64,000 bases of DNA from Coleophoma eucalyptorum (lineage: Eukaryota; Ascomycota; Leotiomycetes; Helotiales; Dermateaceae): the NCBI GenBank assembly GCA_026120035.1, contig JALRME010000021.1, positions 496,001 to 560,000 of the forward strand, given 5' to 3'. Shown piece after piece: positions 11,711 to 22,703 of the stretch. The notes beneath the pieces were generated by a model that was not told where the DNA came from, did not search any database, and worked only from the letters and a program-made list of their open reading frames with translations. Within the stretch, counting starts at the first letter, position 1; the number at the start of each line of letters is the position of its first letter. A program made the translations under genes and the position numbers.

Positions 11711-14568
11711 ATGGATCCTAGCGAAGTTGCGAGTCAATATTTTACTGTGGAGGCGCGAATAACATCATTCAAAGCAGTACAAGCATCCAAACGACGGGCA
11801 TCAAACGCGAGTACCAAGGGTTCGAAAACAATAAAATGGCCTCACAAGTTCTTGACCGGAGAGGAGGTATGCAATACATAGGCACAAAATCTTTTCGGCA
11901 TCTGCTAACACGCGCAAAGCTTGCTAAAGCAGGTTTCTTCTACAATCCCACTCAAAGCAGCCCCGACAATGTCGCGTGTTTTCTGTGCCATAAGTCCATG
12001 GATGGTTGGGAAAAGGGTGACGATCCGCTGGCAGAACATTTGAAGCATTCACCGGAGTGCGGATGGGCAATTGTCGCCGCGATTCAAGCAAAAGATAGCG
12101 AGCTCAGTCAAGAGAACCCGGCGAGCGCAAAGATGATTGAGGCACGAAAAGCCACATTCGCTGATAGATGGCCTCACGAGAGCAAGAAAGGATGGAAATG
12201 CAAGGTCAAGCAGGTAAGACTGGCTTGGAGGGTGATATTTGGTATGTCTGACAAATATAGATGGTCGATGCTGGGTGGAAATACACACCAACTGAGGAAT
12301 ACGATGATATGACGACGTGTACATACTGCGAATTAGCCCTAGATGGGTGGGAGCCATCGGATAAGCCATTGTAAGTCAAAATCATTCTTGCCTATTTTGG
12401 ATCTAACATTGTGTAGGGAGGAGCACTTCGTTAGATCGCCCGAGTGTCCATTCTTTTCTCTTGTAAATAGTGCTCAGAGCCCAGCTGGAAAGAAAGGCAA
12501 GGCGAAAAAGGGCCGCGCCTCGAAAGCCTCCAGACTTTCTACCCAGTCACAATTAACCGTTGCCTCTGAAGCTCCTTCATTCATGGACCAAACTGCTCAA
12601 GAGGACGACAGCGTCCTTACTACGGCTACAACAGCGACATCACAAGGGAGGAAAGGCACCAAAGGAAAAAAGACGTCTGTTGTAAAGGGCAGGAAAACTA
12701 AAGCGAAGAAGGATGAGATAGTTGAAGAAGTACTTGCTCCAGAACCGGAGGACGAAGACTTTGAGGTCAAGGTGGAAGTTGTAGCACCAAAACCTGCTAG
12801 AGGCAGGAAGAGGAAGAGCGCAGAGTCTGTAGACGCGTCACTTCTGGTCAGTGAAGTACCGGCTCCAAAGCGACGTAACACAAGGACAAGAGCAAGCACA
12901 GCTGTTGATTCTTCGATACTTGACGAGACGATCACTGATGCAGACACGGAACCACAAAAGCCAACGCGTAAGAAGGGCCGTACATCAACAAAGAAGACGA
13001 TTCGCAAGGCATCCACTGCGTCGACAGCTTCATTGCGGGCCGGTGTACCAGACGATGACGAGCTTGATCGAGCGCTCTTGGCAGACTTAGAGCGACCATT
13101 GACAGACGAGGAGGACAACAAATCGGCTTCGAAGGCTCCAACCCGAAGAGCAACCAGACTTAGCAAGATCACAAAGGTGGATCATGCAATGTTTGGCACC
13201 GAGGGCTTGGAGTTTGATGAAGCGGCCATTGACGCCGAACTTGAAGCTATGGATGCTGAGTCAAAAGCATTACCTCCACTTCCAAAGGCTAAGGGTGCCA
13301 AAGGAAAGCAGCCTCGCAAGGTGTCTGCGAAACAACAGGCTGCAGCGAAGAAGGCTGCAGAAGCGGAGGCCGCCGCCGAAGCCGAAGCCGAAGCTGCAGC
13401 ACAGCAAGAGAAGATTCAAGTAGAGCAGATGCAAGAGGAGGAAGCCGAAAAGCAAATTACCGCAGAATTAGAAGATAGCGTTACTTTGCAGCATGCGTCG
13501 CCTATCGCCGTACCCAAAGGACGAAAGGCGATCCCTCGCAAACCAGTCCGACAAGCTGCTTCCAAGCCCAGTAGAGCTTCTGCTCTCTCTACCAACGAGG
13601 CAAACTCGTCAGTGGCAGACGTATCACACGGCACCATTGAGGATTCCGGAAACGAGACAGATGCTAGTGTGGCATCTCAATCAACGACGGTCAAAACGAA
13701 GAAGGCTCAGAATGGAAAGGAGAAGAAGGGTAAGACAGCAAAGAAAGCTGCTAGCAAAACTATCGAAGAGATCGTCAGCAGTCCTGGAATTCCAACTGAG
13801 CAAAACAACTTCCTTGCGATGGAAGTTGATGATGATTCAACAGCACCACAAGAGACAGAGCCTGAACCAGAGCCAATGGAAGATGCCGTACTAGAGGAGA
13901 GTGTGGTCGTAGAATCAAAGCATGATCCAGAAGAAAGCCGACCACTACCAATACCTGAAGCACAGGATACCATCATGGCGGCACCTAGTCCATCACCAGC
14001 GAGAGTACGAGCGCCAGCAGCCACTAAGGCAAAAGCTCCTAAAGTACCGGCTCCACGAGCCAAGTCACCATCACCTCCGCCAAGAGAAGCAACCCCGGAA
14101 TCACCACAGTCGTCAGATGCCGAGAACCATCCTCCATCCTCAAAGCCTTCAGCTACATCAAAGAAGCTTTCATCAACGCCAGCGCATAGCATTACAACAA
14201 TCCCGCTGGCAGCAAGTACTCCTCAGATGTCTTCACCATCGAAACGCAATATCATTGCAGGTCTTCAGAGCGAGCACCCATGGACTGCTGTAGATCTTGA
14301 TCTGATTTTCTTGAAATCTCCCGCAGCTGAGAATGGCCCAAGACGTGTTCCAGGCTTACTGGATGAAGCATTAGAGAAGGCGAGGACGGGAGAAATGACC
14401 AGTCCCGAGAAGAAAATGACTGTGGAAGAATGGATCCAGTATAATGCCGCTTCTGCAGAGGAGAAGTTCAGAAATGAATGCGAAAGGATGGTTGGGATCT
14501 TTGAGTGTGAGGGCGGCAGGGCAATGAGATCGTTAGAAGGTATAATGGCCGAGGAAGATGGCATGTGA
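11711..14568 (+). CDS. BIR1: BIR-domain chromosomal passenger protein (survivin/Bir1/Cut17)
   Basis: Four exons, 11711..11866, 11920..12213, 12261..12370 and 12417..14568, 903 aa. Two complete BIR domains are split by introns: BIR1 (~residues 16-110) with CFLC...H...C and BIR2 (~125-208) with CTYC...H...C zinc ligands; each has the GWE motif after the second cysteine. The rest is a ~590-residue disordered tail rich in Lys, Ala, Glu and Pro with many KKG/RKR clusters, then a conserved helical C-terminus (WTAVDLDLIFLKSPA, then VEEWIQYNAASAEEKFRNEC) that in this family contacts the INCENP/borealin side of the passenger complex. Function: Aurora B targeting to centromeres. Upstream TTG-initiated extension (from 11612) was discarded in favour of the ATG. 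Confidence 0.92.
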
Positions 14569-14897
14569 TAGATACATATGGCCGGACGGGGTTGATTGGC
14601 GTCATGGATGGGGAGCTGTAGATCTTGGGTTTTTTCTACTGATGATTACGACAATACAATACATGAACAATAATTGTACATTACCTCACGGACATGACTA
14701 TGACAAGAGTATACCCGTAACACTCTGAGCAAGTTTCGGTACATTTATGTCATCTGTAAGCGCTGGCTCGGCTCCAAGACCGGTAGCAGAACCCATGATA
14801 TAGTTAGTTAAGCGACAAGATTACTACAAGCATCATCTCGACACAACTACTCAGTTGAGGTGAAGAACTGAAATGCTCGAAGAGTCATGCTACAATT
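14569..14897. other. Convergent 3' intergenic region
   Basis: Spacer between the BIR1 and MTHFS-like stop codons. It contains one copy of a 19-nt sequence also found inside the MTHFS-like gene. Otherwise nothing seen. Confidence 0.5.
14768..14786 (+). repeat. 19-nt direct repeat, copy 1
   Basis: Same 19 bases (start TCGGCTCC, end CCGGTAG) as 15248..15266. This copy lies in the 3' flank of the MTHFS-like gene; the other is coding. Flanking bases do not match. Confidence 0.6.
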
Positions 14898-15671
14898 TTA
14901 TGCATCTCTGAGTTCCTTCAAACTTGGTATCTCCTCTAACATGCCCTTCTCCAAACTCTCAAATAATATCCCACATTCGGGTTTTGCGGCCCCTTCGACA
15001 GCGAGAACCTCTTGATCAGTAACTATGAAATCACACCCTGTATCCCATACCTCCCCCACAAGCTCTAAGTCAACAACTTGACAAGAGTGGCACACCGATA
15101 CTGTCTTTGTCTCCTTTGTCACAAAACCAGACTGAAACAACATTGCCCATTCGAGATCAAAATACCCATGCCCCTTTCCAAATCTCAGGCCATTCACCTT
15201 GGAGATGGCGCCGGTGCCCGTTACCATCATGGGGATCTTGCCCCGCGTCGGCTCCAAGACCGGTAGTGATGCAATGTCAAGGAACGAAACTCGCCGTCCA
15301 ATCTTCTCCATCCCGTCCAACGTACTGGCATACCTCCAATCCTCTCTCGCAATCACGCTCGGATCCAGCAGCCAGAAACCTCGCCGGATGCCATACGTCG
15401 TGACCAGAATCACTTTCCCATCCTGCAGGGCCCGGTACCGGAGCTCTTCCAGACAGTTATCGGGCGCGATGAAAATTAAGCAGGAGGCCTTGTAGATGGA
15501 CAGGGAGCAGAGCCGAGCGGTGGCGACAGACGAGCCGATGAAATCGGGAATGAAGGACGAGAAGTCGGTGTGGAAGCGTGAGTCCGGCAGGGCAACTTGG
15601 ATGAGCGTTGTCCAGACTTGATCCCGGAGGTGGCTTTTGTGGTCTTTGATTGTGGGGATGGCTTCCGACAT
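14898..15671 (-). CDS. 5-formyltetrahydrofolate cyclo-ligase-domain protein
   Basis: Single-exon gene, 257 aa. The signature near residues 165-185, GLRFGKGHGYFDLEW, matches the glycine-rich phosphate-binding loop of the 5-FTHF cyclo-ligase (MTHFS) fold. The length and the divergent N-terminal half (no clear folate-binding helix of true MTHFS) resemble the MTHFS-domain-containing group, whose substrate is unsettled, more than the classical ~200-residue enzyme. No signal peptide or membrane segment, so probably cytosolic. Activity on 5-formyl-THF is a family inference only. Confidence 0.75.
   Translation of the reverse strand: MSEAIPTIKDHKSHLRDQVWTTLIQVALPDSRFHTDFSSFIPDFIGSSVATARLCSLSIYKASCLIFIAPDNCLEELRYRALQDGKVILVTTYGIRRGFWLLDPSVIAREDWRYASTLDGMEKIGRRVSFLDIASLPVLEPTRGKIPMMVTGTGAISKVNGLRFGKGHGYFDLEWAMLFQSGFVTKETKTVSVCHSCQVVDLELVGEVWDTGCDFIVTDQEVLAVEGAAKPECGILFESLEKGMLEEIPSLKELRDA
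15248..15266 (+). repeat. 19-nt direct repeat, copy 2 (inside CDS)
   Basis: Copy of 14768..14786. On the minus strand it encodes part of the LPVLEPTRG segment of the MTHFS-like protein. Confidence 0.6.
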
Positions 15672-16415
15672 TGTCTTTTTTGTATTGCCTCTTTGCAGGA
15701 TTGTGGGGGGAGTTTATAGAAGATTTTACTAGATGGGGGTTTTTTATGAGGGATCACAGGTTTTCTTTTTAGGGGGGAAAGGGAAAGAGTGGGGTCGTTT
15801 TCGCACTTATTGTTTATGCTTCAATTATCTCTAACTTACCGAGCAGAGCTTTAGTTAGGAGTTAGCAAAGGCTCGAGGAACAGTTCTGCATATCGAAGGA
15901 GGATTGTTGCGTCTGGCTTGAGTTCCACCAGAATAAGCTATACTGATGTTCTATGCTGCAGCCAAACCGTAATCTGCCCTCGCCTCATTAGCTGATCAAG
16001 AAGGCCCCCCCCAAGGTTCGAAGGGATACAAGGTCTTGTTAAGTGAATTCAGAGATTTCGGGTCGTGATTTTCGCATGGTTTGCAGAGCCCAAAGCAAGT
16101 CCCAAGTTGCGGATTGTGTCTTATGTAGGGACAGCAATTCAAGCATAGATCAGGGTTGAAGAAACGACGCGACATTTGGCGTGGAGGTGAGGTCGGACTA
16201 TGCGGCCGCAGAAGGTCTCCTTTCAAACTAGCGTGGTCAGCATGCGGCATCCACAAGGCGATTGCTGCACTGCTATTTGCTAATCTCCGGCTTTGGCTTA
16301 CCTCCGTAGTCAGCATCGTCTCCTCAGTGTCAGCAAGATGCGTCCGCTATATTTCCCTCTCGTCACTTCTTAGCATTTTTTCTTCTCGTTCTGTATGTAA
16401 ATTTACTCAGCGGCC
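15672..16415. promoter_or_regulatory. Divergent promoter region, MTHFS-like / bZIP
   Basis: About 0.74 kb between divergent starts. No convincing gene: the 106-codon minus frame at 15996..16316 starts with a non-ATG codon and has no family match I recognise. Confidence 0.45.
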
Positions 16416-17522
16416 ATGGGATCATCTAAGTCAGTGCGCATCAATACCGCCAGCATGCCTCGTAGCCAAGTCCTGTTTAAGTCCTCGCATCTGGCCCCTA
16501 GCATTCTGACCGGAGAGGAGGATTGGAGTGGTGTTATGGATGCTGCTGCCCGGCGGAAGCTCCAAAATAGGTTGAACCAGAGAGCTTCGAGTTGGTGCAA
16601 TATGTCGTAGCGTATTTATTTCACTGCTGATTGTGGTTTAGGGCAACGAAAGACCCAGTCTAAAAAGTCTCAGGCTGAGTTGAAGCGTAGTGCGTTTGCT
16701 GAAGCCTATGAAAGCCTTCGTCACAAAGTCCTGTTCAAGCCGGCGGTTGATCCGGAAAATAAGACCCAGGATACGACCCCTCCCCAGGGTAATCCAGAAT
16801 CTGGTAAACCAGAATCTGTGTCCTTCTCGTTGTCTAAGTTACCCCAGTCTGAAATCACCATTGTCAGAGATAACCTGATGAATTTTGGATGTTTTGCTAC
16901 GAAATACCGGGACTCCATAACCTCCTCGCCTGACTTTCGAACTTATGTCACCACAGCGTCTTTATATCCTTTATCTGTCGATCACGCGGTGTTGACCCTT
17001 ATGCATTTCAATCTCATTCGCGCCCTATCCCGTAATATCGATACTCTTGGTATCCGGTCAGATCATATCACACAGGACGACTGTCCGTCTCCTTGGACCC
17101 TTTCTCAATATTCTCCACTTCCAAAAAAACTGGCAGGGGTTCCGCCAGCACTCCGCCCAACTTCATCTCAACTCACCATCCCACATCATCCCGAAATTGA
17201 TATCCTGCCCTTCCCACGATACCGAGACAACATTCTCCTTGCGGGAGATGAGATTAATGATGTCGAACTTTGTCATAATATGGTGTGCGGAATCGATCCC
17301 CGTAAAGAAGGGACTCCTATATCGTGCTTGGATATGAGTCTTGTCGGCGACAGGACGGGCTTCATCGTATGGAGTGATCCTGGACTAGAGACTAGCTGGG
17401 AGGTTGATGAGCTGTTCTTCCTGAAATGGAAACGATTGTTCAAAGGTTGTCATAACATCTTGCGGTCGACAAATTACTGGAGGGAGAAGAGAGGCGAGCC
17501 GCCATTGGTAATTGAGCTCTAA
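16416..17522 (+). CDS. bZIP-like transcription factor with DUF3425 domain
   Basis: Two exons, 16416..16590 and 16642..17522, 351 aa. The intron falls inside the basic region: RRKLQNRLNQRAS before it and RQRKTQSKK after it, restoring a bZIP-type basic motif (N-x7-R spacing LNQRASRQR). No clear leucine heptads follow, which is usual for this fungal family. The C-terminal ~120 residues carry the DUF3425 signature: a Trp-Asp-Pro near VWSDPG, WEVDELFFLKWKRLFKGC, then STNYWREKRGEPP at the end. Expected nuclear; targets unknown. The donor GTTGGT is non-consensus but frame and motif support it. Confidence 0.8.
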
Positions 17523-18798
17523 AGCACGCTCAGATTGCAGGTTCAAGCACTTGAGGTCGCAATACGGCCAAGTCAAGGGAATGACTTCCTTACCACAGAA
17601 AGTACCCTGTGTACCCTGTCAAGGTTGGACTGACCAGGTTCAAATGGCTGAGCTGTGATGGCACCCAAGATGAAGGATTCACAGGTGACCAATAATTTCC
17701 CTACTGGGTTCCAAAACAAGAAAGGGGACCGGAGAGAACGATCATACGTGCTCAATACTCACGGAAATGTTCCGTCAAATACCACCCCACAGCTCTCAAC
17801 TTTCAACTCGCCGTTTAGGGAGTGGCAGCGAGAGAACTGAACAGACAGTCATTATCTAACTTTCACCTTTCAAGCTGTTAGACACATAAGCCATCCTGAG
17901 AAAGATTGGAGGAGGGTTTTGTAAAGGAATTAGTCCTATATCGACCAAGATTCTGAAGAAGAATGAAACGAATCGCATGCTTCCATAAGTGTTCTGTTAA
18001 TACCTTTAATGGGAAGTAGCAGTTGGTGATCTTCTAGACTGGTATATGGATGAAAGTTCTTGGCTTTTTGAAGTCCACTCAGATTCTAATAGAAGCTTTA
18101 AGTATTCTTATGTGGACTTATAGTTAGTTTGGTGCTTAGCGAGCTAGTCACTAAGTAAGCCCTCAAGAGCAGTGCTCCAGTACTTGTCACAATTCATAGA
18201 CCACCATGTATAAACATTCACTTAAACACTTGGTCTAACTAGTAGATTATAGTCCTGCTGTTGATAGTAAGTAAGGATGATTTTGGCATTGAAGCTGCTA
18301 GAGTCAGTGGTTCTGTAGCAACAATGAAACATCCAAGTTCCCTTTCATTGCTTCAATTGTGAGTGGGAATAAGCAAACCAAGGACCCAAACTGAAAGATA
18401 TAAGATCCAACCTGTTTTCTCCTACAGCCTGACCACTCGCGTATTGGCGAGATGCATACAGATAGCTCTGATAAGCGATGCTTAGAATAACATGAAGTCC
18501 ATATTTCCAGAAGCATTCCATTCCAGAAGTTTGTGATCAACAACGCGCCTCCATCAAGAAACGGAACTAGTTTAAATAACTCTATCCAAATGCACAGCCG
18601 TACAACTCATGCTCCCTCCAGCTCCAACATTTCACTCACAGAACAGCAAGCCATCTTGTATCCAAAAGTGGGGTCTCCTTCATGCCCCTTTCTACCCATC
18701 GTCACAACTCATCCCATTGCCAATCCGCTCTCCTCTCCCTAAATACGCCCCCCCAACCCAACCCAACCCAACCCATCCCACCACCCCAAAAAGCAACC
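17523..18798. other. Intergenic region, AT-rich in the middle
   Basis: About 1.3 kb. The stretch ~17950-18300 is rich in A/T with many short TAGT/CTAG steps, as in decayed or RIP-affected fungal DNA, but no transposon open frame or terminal repeat is visible. A (CCCAA) pentamer run lies just upstream of the SDR start. Confidence 0.45.
18752..18775 (+). repeat. (CCCAA)n pentamer microsatellite
   Basis: Four to five uninterrupted CCCAA units, ending 24 bp before the SDR start codon, so within its promoter or 5' UTR. Confidence 0.85.
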
Positions 18799-20102
18799 AT
18801 GGCCAAAACATATCTCATCCTCGGCGCCTCGCGAGGCATCGGCTATGAATTCACCACGCAGCTGCTCTCGCGCGGGCACAACGTGATCGCCACGCAACGA
18901 CCCGCTACAGCAGCAGCACCTTCCGCACCCTCACTCTCGCCCTCGTCCGCAACCAAGCTCGCGACGCTGCAAGCTCAGCATCAGCACAGCGGCCAGCAAG
19001 GGAGCCTCCAGATCCTAGAATGTGACGTTGCGTCGGAAGCGAGTATTCTAGGGTTGGCGGAGAGGGTGGGGATGCTCCTGGGAGGGGAGGCGGCAACGCC
19101 CGCAGGGGCGAGGGGGCTGATTGATGTTGTGGTGCTGAATGCAGGGGTTTTGGTTTATCCGAATCGCATGTCTGAGCTGTGAGTGCTGATTTTGCCTTTT
19201 CAGTGGCGCCATAGGATTTGTGGACTTTCTTAGGTTTTGGGTTTTTTGGTTTCTTTTTTTTCTTTTGGGGGCTGTTAGAGATTTATGACTTTGGCTTTCG
19301 CGGGATGCTTGTGAATATTGAAAATCTCGAGGAGGGTGTCTTCTTAGCCAAGAGAGGAGGAAGAGACGTTTGGAGATTTTGCTATTCTAGATATCCCGCA
19401 CTCTCTTCCTGCTATTTGGCTCTACTCCTTACTCTCTTTGTAACGATCTTAAGCCCCATCTAGGAGAATCCAGATGTAGTCAATCCGTAACTAACATGGT
19501 CCAGCTCCTTCGCCAACTTCTCACATCACCTGATAACGAACACCATCGGCCCCCTCCTAGCAGCCCAGCACCTCCTCAAACTCTCCCAGCCAAAAGATTC
19601 CGCCCATAAGCCCATCGATATCAAGACGCTAGTCTTCATTTCCTCAGATTCCGGCTCCACCACGAACTTTCGTAGCTTTGAGGACGGATTTGGTGCATAT
19701 GCTGCTTCGAAAGCGGCGCTGAATCAAGGATTGCGCGTGAGTCCCTTCCATTGCTGCCCGTCACTTCGTATTGCGGTAAATTTGAAGAAAATTGACGTGC
19801 CGTGGGAAATGTAGCATCTAGCAGCTGAAGTCCACCGAAAGCACCCCAACCCGCCAGTCGTTTTAGCACTCCATCCAGGTGAGGTGACGACGGATATGGC
19901 GGCAAACGTTGAGGTGGATTGGGAGGTTAAGGGGGTTATTGGCCCGGAGGAGAGTATCGACTGTATGTTGAAGGTTATTGAGGAGAAAGGTGCCGGTGGT
20001 GCTGACGAAGGCGGGAGAGTGAGTATGACGAAGGATGGCCATGAGGAAGAAATTGGCGCAGCGACTTTTTGGACGTGGGATGGCAGGAGATATCCTTGGT
20101 AA
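18799..20102 (+). CDS. Short-chain dehydrogenase/reductase (SDR)
   Basis: Three exons, 18799..19178, 19505..19736 and 19815..20102, 299 aa. The N-terminus has the Rossmann loop LILGASRGIGYEF (TGxxxGIG-type with Ala for Thr), then CDV for the adenine-ring contact and VVLNAGV (NAG motif). Exon 2 brings the ISSDSGS serine and YAASKAALN, the catalytic YxxxK; LHPGEVTTDMA follows as the usual PG motif. All catalytic residues are present. Residues ~40-60 are a Ser/Ala/Pro-rich insertion. A C-factor/sniffer-like atypical classical SDR seems likely; substrate unknown. The first intron is 326 nt, long for this window. Confidence 0.87.
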
Positions 20103-20423
20103 AGCCTAGACCGTCGTATTCCTGATGGGCATCATGTTCATGCGTGTATGGTGAGCTTGCCGGCCCATATCCAACGTCCAGAATATCGATGGCATATATG
20201 CATCTGACTTAATCTGACTTTAGCATTGCCATATCATTATCAGAGTCGCCGTTTCAACGTACCATCACAAAATTTGTTCCAATCAGATAAACTGATATCC
20301 TTGAAACCAAGTTGCTGCTCGAAATTGTCTAGACAATTAATAATGAAACTAACTGTCTTTCGGTGTCCTTCTTGAAACGACGCCCAACTCCAACGCTCAA
20401 AAGCAAATTCAATATCAGGCCTT
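20103..20423. other. Convergent 3' intergenic region
   Basis: Spacer between the SDR and SNU23 stop codons; expected to be 3' UTR. Nothing else seen. Confidence 0.5.
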
Positions 20424-21131
20424 CTACTTCTTCGAGGACCCAAACCCCTTCATTCCCATCATAGCCATCATATCATCCTCGTCATGCTCGCCCTCAACCC
20501 TAACATCATCACCATACTCCTGCTTAACCTTAAGTTCCGCCTCTTTCTCTACCCTTTTCCGCTCGGCAATGGCAAGGCGTTTCTGCCTCCGCTCCTCTCT
20601 CTCCTTATCCTCCTCTTCCTTCCTAACCTCCAACCGCTCTCCCAGCGTCTTGACATCCTGCTTCTTCTCCTCTTCCAGCTTCTCCCAAATCTGCAAAATC
20701 CGCTCATGGACATCGTCAACCGTCGCCCTCTTCACCTCTCCCGTCTGGCCGATCGCACGGAGATGCTGCATGCTATTCTCATGCTCCACCCACTGCAAAT
20801 TATCCTTGAACGTCAAGTCACAGTCGGCACAGTAGAAACCCGCACCGCGTCCCCTCTTGCCCGTCGCCGCGCCCGCAGGCATGAGCGTGACCTTTCCGAC
20901 ATTTTGGCTGACGTCGAGTCGTGAAGCGCGTGCTTGCGTGAGGGTTTCCTCGCCTGTTAATGGTTTGTAGTACTTCTTGCCCGCGAGCTTGGCTTCGTAT
21001 CGGGCTTTATTTTCCTCGCGCTCTTTGGCTTCGCGCTCCTTGGCTCGCTGTGCGTATTCCTCGCGGTCGTACTTCTTGCGGAAGTCGGTGTCGGACGCCG
21101 TTGTCTCGTAGGCACCTTTCTTGGACGTCAT
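20424..21131 (-). CDS. SNU23: U4/U6.U5 tri-snRNP zinc-finger protein Snu23
   Basis: Single exon, 235 aa from the ATG at 21131 (an in-frame ATG at 21158 would add 9 residues; I prefer MTSKKGAYE because family members begin in this way). A charged helical N-terminus (DTDFRKKYDREEYAQRA) leads to a U1-like C2H2 zinc finger, YCADCDL...H...H, at about residues 101-125. Then comes a helix (KRATVDDVHERILQIWEKL) and a long Lys/Glu-rich coiled region. This matches Snu23 and its human homologue ZMAT2, a spliceosomal B-complex protein near the U6/5' splice-site helix. Divergent from DPH5. Confidence 0.9.
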   Translation of the reverse strand: MTSKKGAYETTASDTDFRKKYDREEYAQRAKEREAKEREENKARYEAKLAGKKYYKPLTGEETLTQARASRLDVSQNVGKVTLMPAGAATGKRGRGAGFYCADCDLTFKDNLQWVEHENSMQHLRAIGQTGEVKRATVDDVHERILQIWEKLEEEKKQDVKTLGERLEVRKEEEDKEREERRQKRLAIAERKRVEKEAELKVKQEYGDDVRVEGEHDEDDMMAMMGMKGFGSSKK

Positions 21132-21457
21132 TTTGGAAAGTGGTAGATGGTTTTGCACAATCAGATTTCGGCAGCGTGGGAATATTTTGCTTTGATCGTA
21201 AAAGAGAACTCTTTACTAAGCATCCTGATAATTTGACCAACCAGAAGAAAACGCTGTGGCAAGGTGCTGACTAGGTTTATCCAAAGCGTAAACATGAAGC
21301 TACTACCCATCTCCATAAATATTTAAGCTCGAGGTCCAATTTCGCGGTGAGAAGTGGCAGAATCTCTCATCCCGCATGGCGGGGCACGAAATATTTCTTT
21401 GCGGCATCCAGCCCTTTTACCACATTTCAAGGAACACAGAGACCAGATACGAACAAG
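21132..21457. promoter_or_regulatory. Divergent promoter region, SNU23 / DPH5
   Basis: About 0.33 kb between divergent starts of two translation/splicing housekeeping genes. No other feature seen. Confidence 0.5.
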
Positions 21458-22526
21458 ATGCTCTACTTAATAGGACTTGGTCTCGGCGACGAGACAGACA
21501 TAACAGTCAAAGGTCTCGAAATCGTCCGCAAAGCAGCGCGAGTTTATCTCGAATCATATACAGCAGTCCTGCTCGTGGACGTTGCGGTGCTCGTACGTCC
21601 TGCCTTGTTCCTAGATATGCGCTCCAAAGGAAATTTCTTAATATATCTTATTGCAAAAAATTTCGAATACTGGAAGCTGTGTGGTTTCGGGGAAGAGCTG
21701 ACGCTGATACAATAGTAGGAAAAATACTATGGACGAGAAGTCATCGTCGCTGATCGAGAAATGGTGGAGAGCGCAAGCGATGATATCCTGAACGATGCCC
21801 AGAACGTCGACGTAGCATTCCTAGTTGTGGGAGATCCATTTGGGTAAATACCTCTCTCTCTTCCCCTTAGAATTTCCCATAAAGTCCATACTTATATATA
21901 CCAACCACAGAGCAACCACCCACACGGACCTAGTGCTGCGCGCGCGCTCCCTCTCCATCCCCATCAAGACAGTCCCTAATGCATCGATCATGAGCGCCAT
22001 TGGCGGCACGGGCCTACAACTTTACAACTTCGGCCAGACCATCTCCATGGTGTTCTTTACGGATTCCTGGAAACCAGCGTCGTTCTACGACCGTGTACTC
22101 GAGAACCGCAATATCGGACTGCACACGCTGGTGTTACTGGATATTAAAGTGAAGGAGCAGACCGTGGAGAACATCATGCGCGGACGCAAGATCTTTGAGC
22201 CGCCGCGGTACATGACGGTGGGCCAGTGCTGTAGCCAGATGTTGGAGATTGAGGAGATTAAGAAGGCTGAGGGTGAGGGAGGAGCATATGATGAGGAGAG
22301 TTTGGCGGTGGGAGCGGCGAGGGTGGGAGGGTCGTCGGAGAAGTTTGTGAGCGGGACGTTAAAGCAGCTTTGTGACGCTGACGAGGCCTTGGGAGCACCC
22401 TTGCATAGTCTGGTTCTTCTTGGGAGGAGGACGCATGAGTTGGAGAGTGATTATGTGCGTGAATTTGCAGTGGATACCGAGGTCTGGGATCGCATCTGGA
22501 AGAGAGACTATGAGGGGAAATCATAG
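21458..22526 (+). CDS. DPH5: Diphthine methyl ester synthase
   Basis: Three exons, 21458..21592, 21719..21843 and 21911..22526, 291 aa, the usual family length. The SAM-dependent tetrapyrrole-methylase fold is clear: [12 protein letters not shown] at the start, [15 protein letters not shown] across the second splice, then [19 protein letters not shown] and TVGQCC. It adds four methyl groups to the modified histidine of elongation factor 2 during diphthamide synthesis. The acidic insertion [17 protein letters not shown] in the C-terminal third is typical of fungal forms. Frames join in phase at GTACGT and GTAAAT donors. Confidence 0.95.
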
Positions 22527-22703
22527 ATACATAAATCTTTGACCCAAGTAAAATTACAGATTAAGCTATCATCAACATATCCATATCCATGTCATGAGTC
22601 GTTCAAACACGCAGACAAGACTGTTTTCCATCCAACACCACGCTATAAAAAAAAGTCCGCGAAAGACATTCCGAATAAGCACAGAGACAGAAGGCATTAA
22701 CGA

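Noticed and set aside
12597..13172. 191-codon minus frame
   Set aside because: Antisense shadow of the Lys/Glu/Ala-rich tail of BIR1.
13707..14192. 161-codon minus frame, Gly/Ser-rich
   Set aside because: Antisense shadow of the BIR1 tail.
15996..16316. Cys-containing 106-codon minus frame
   Set aside because: Non-ATG start, no family match; Cys spacing does not fit a known finger.
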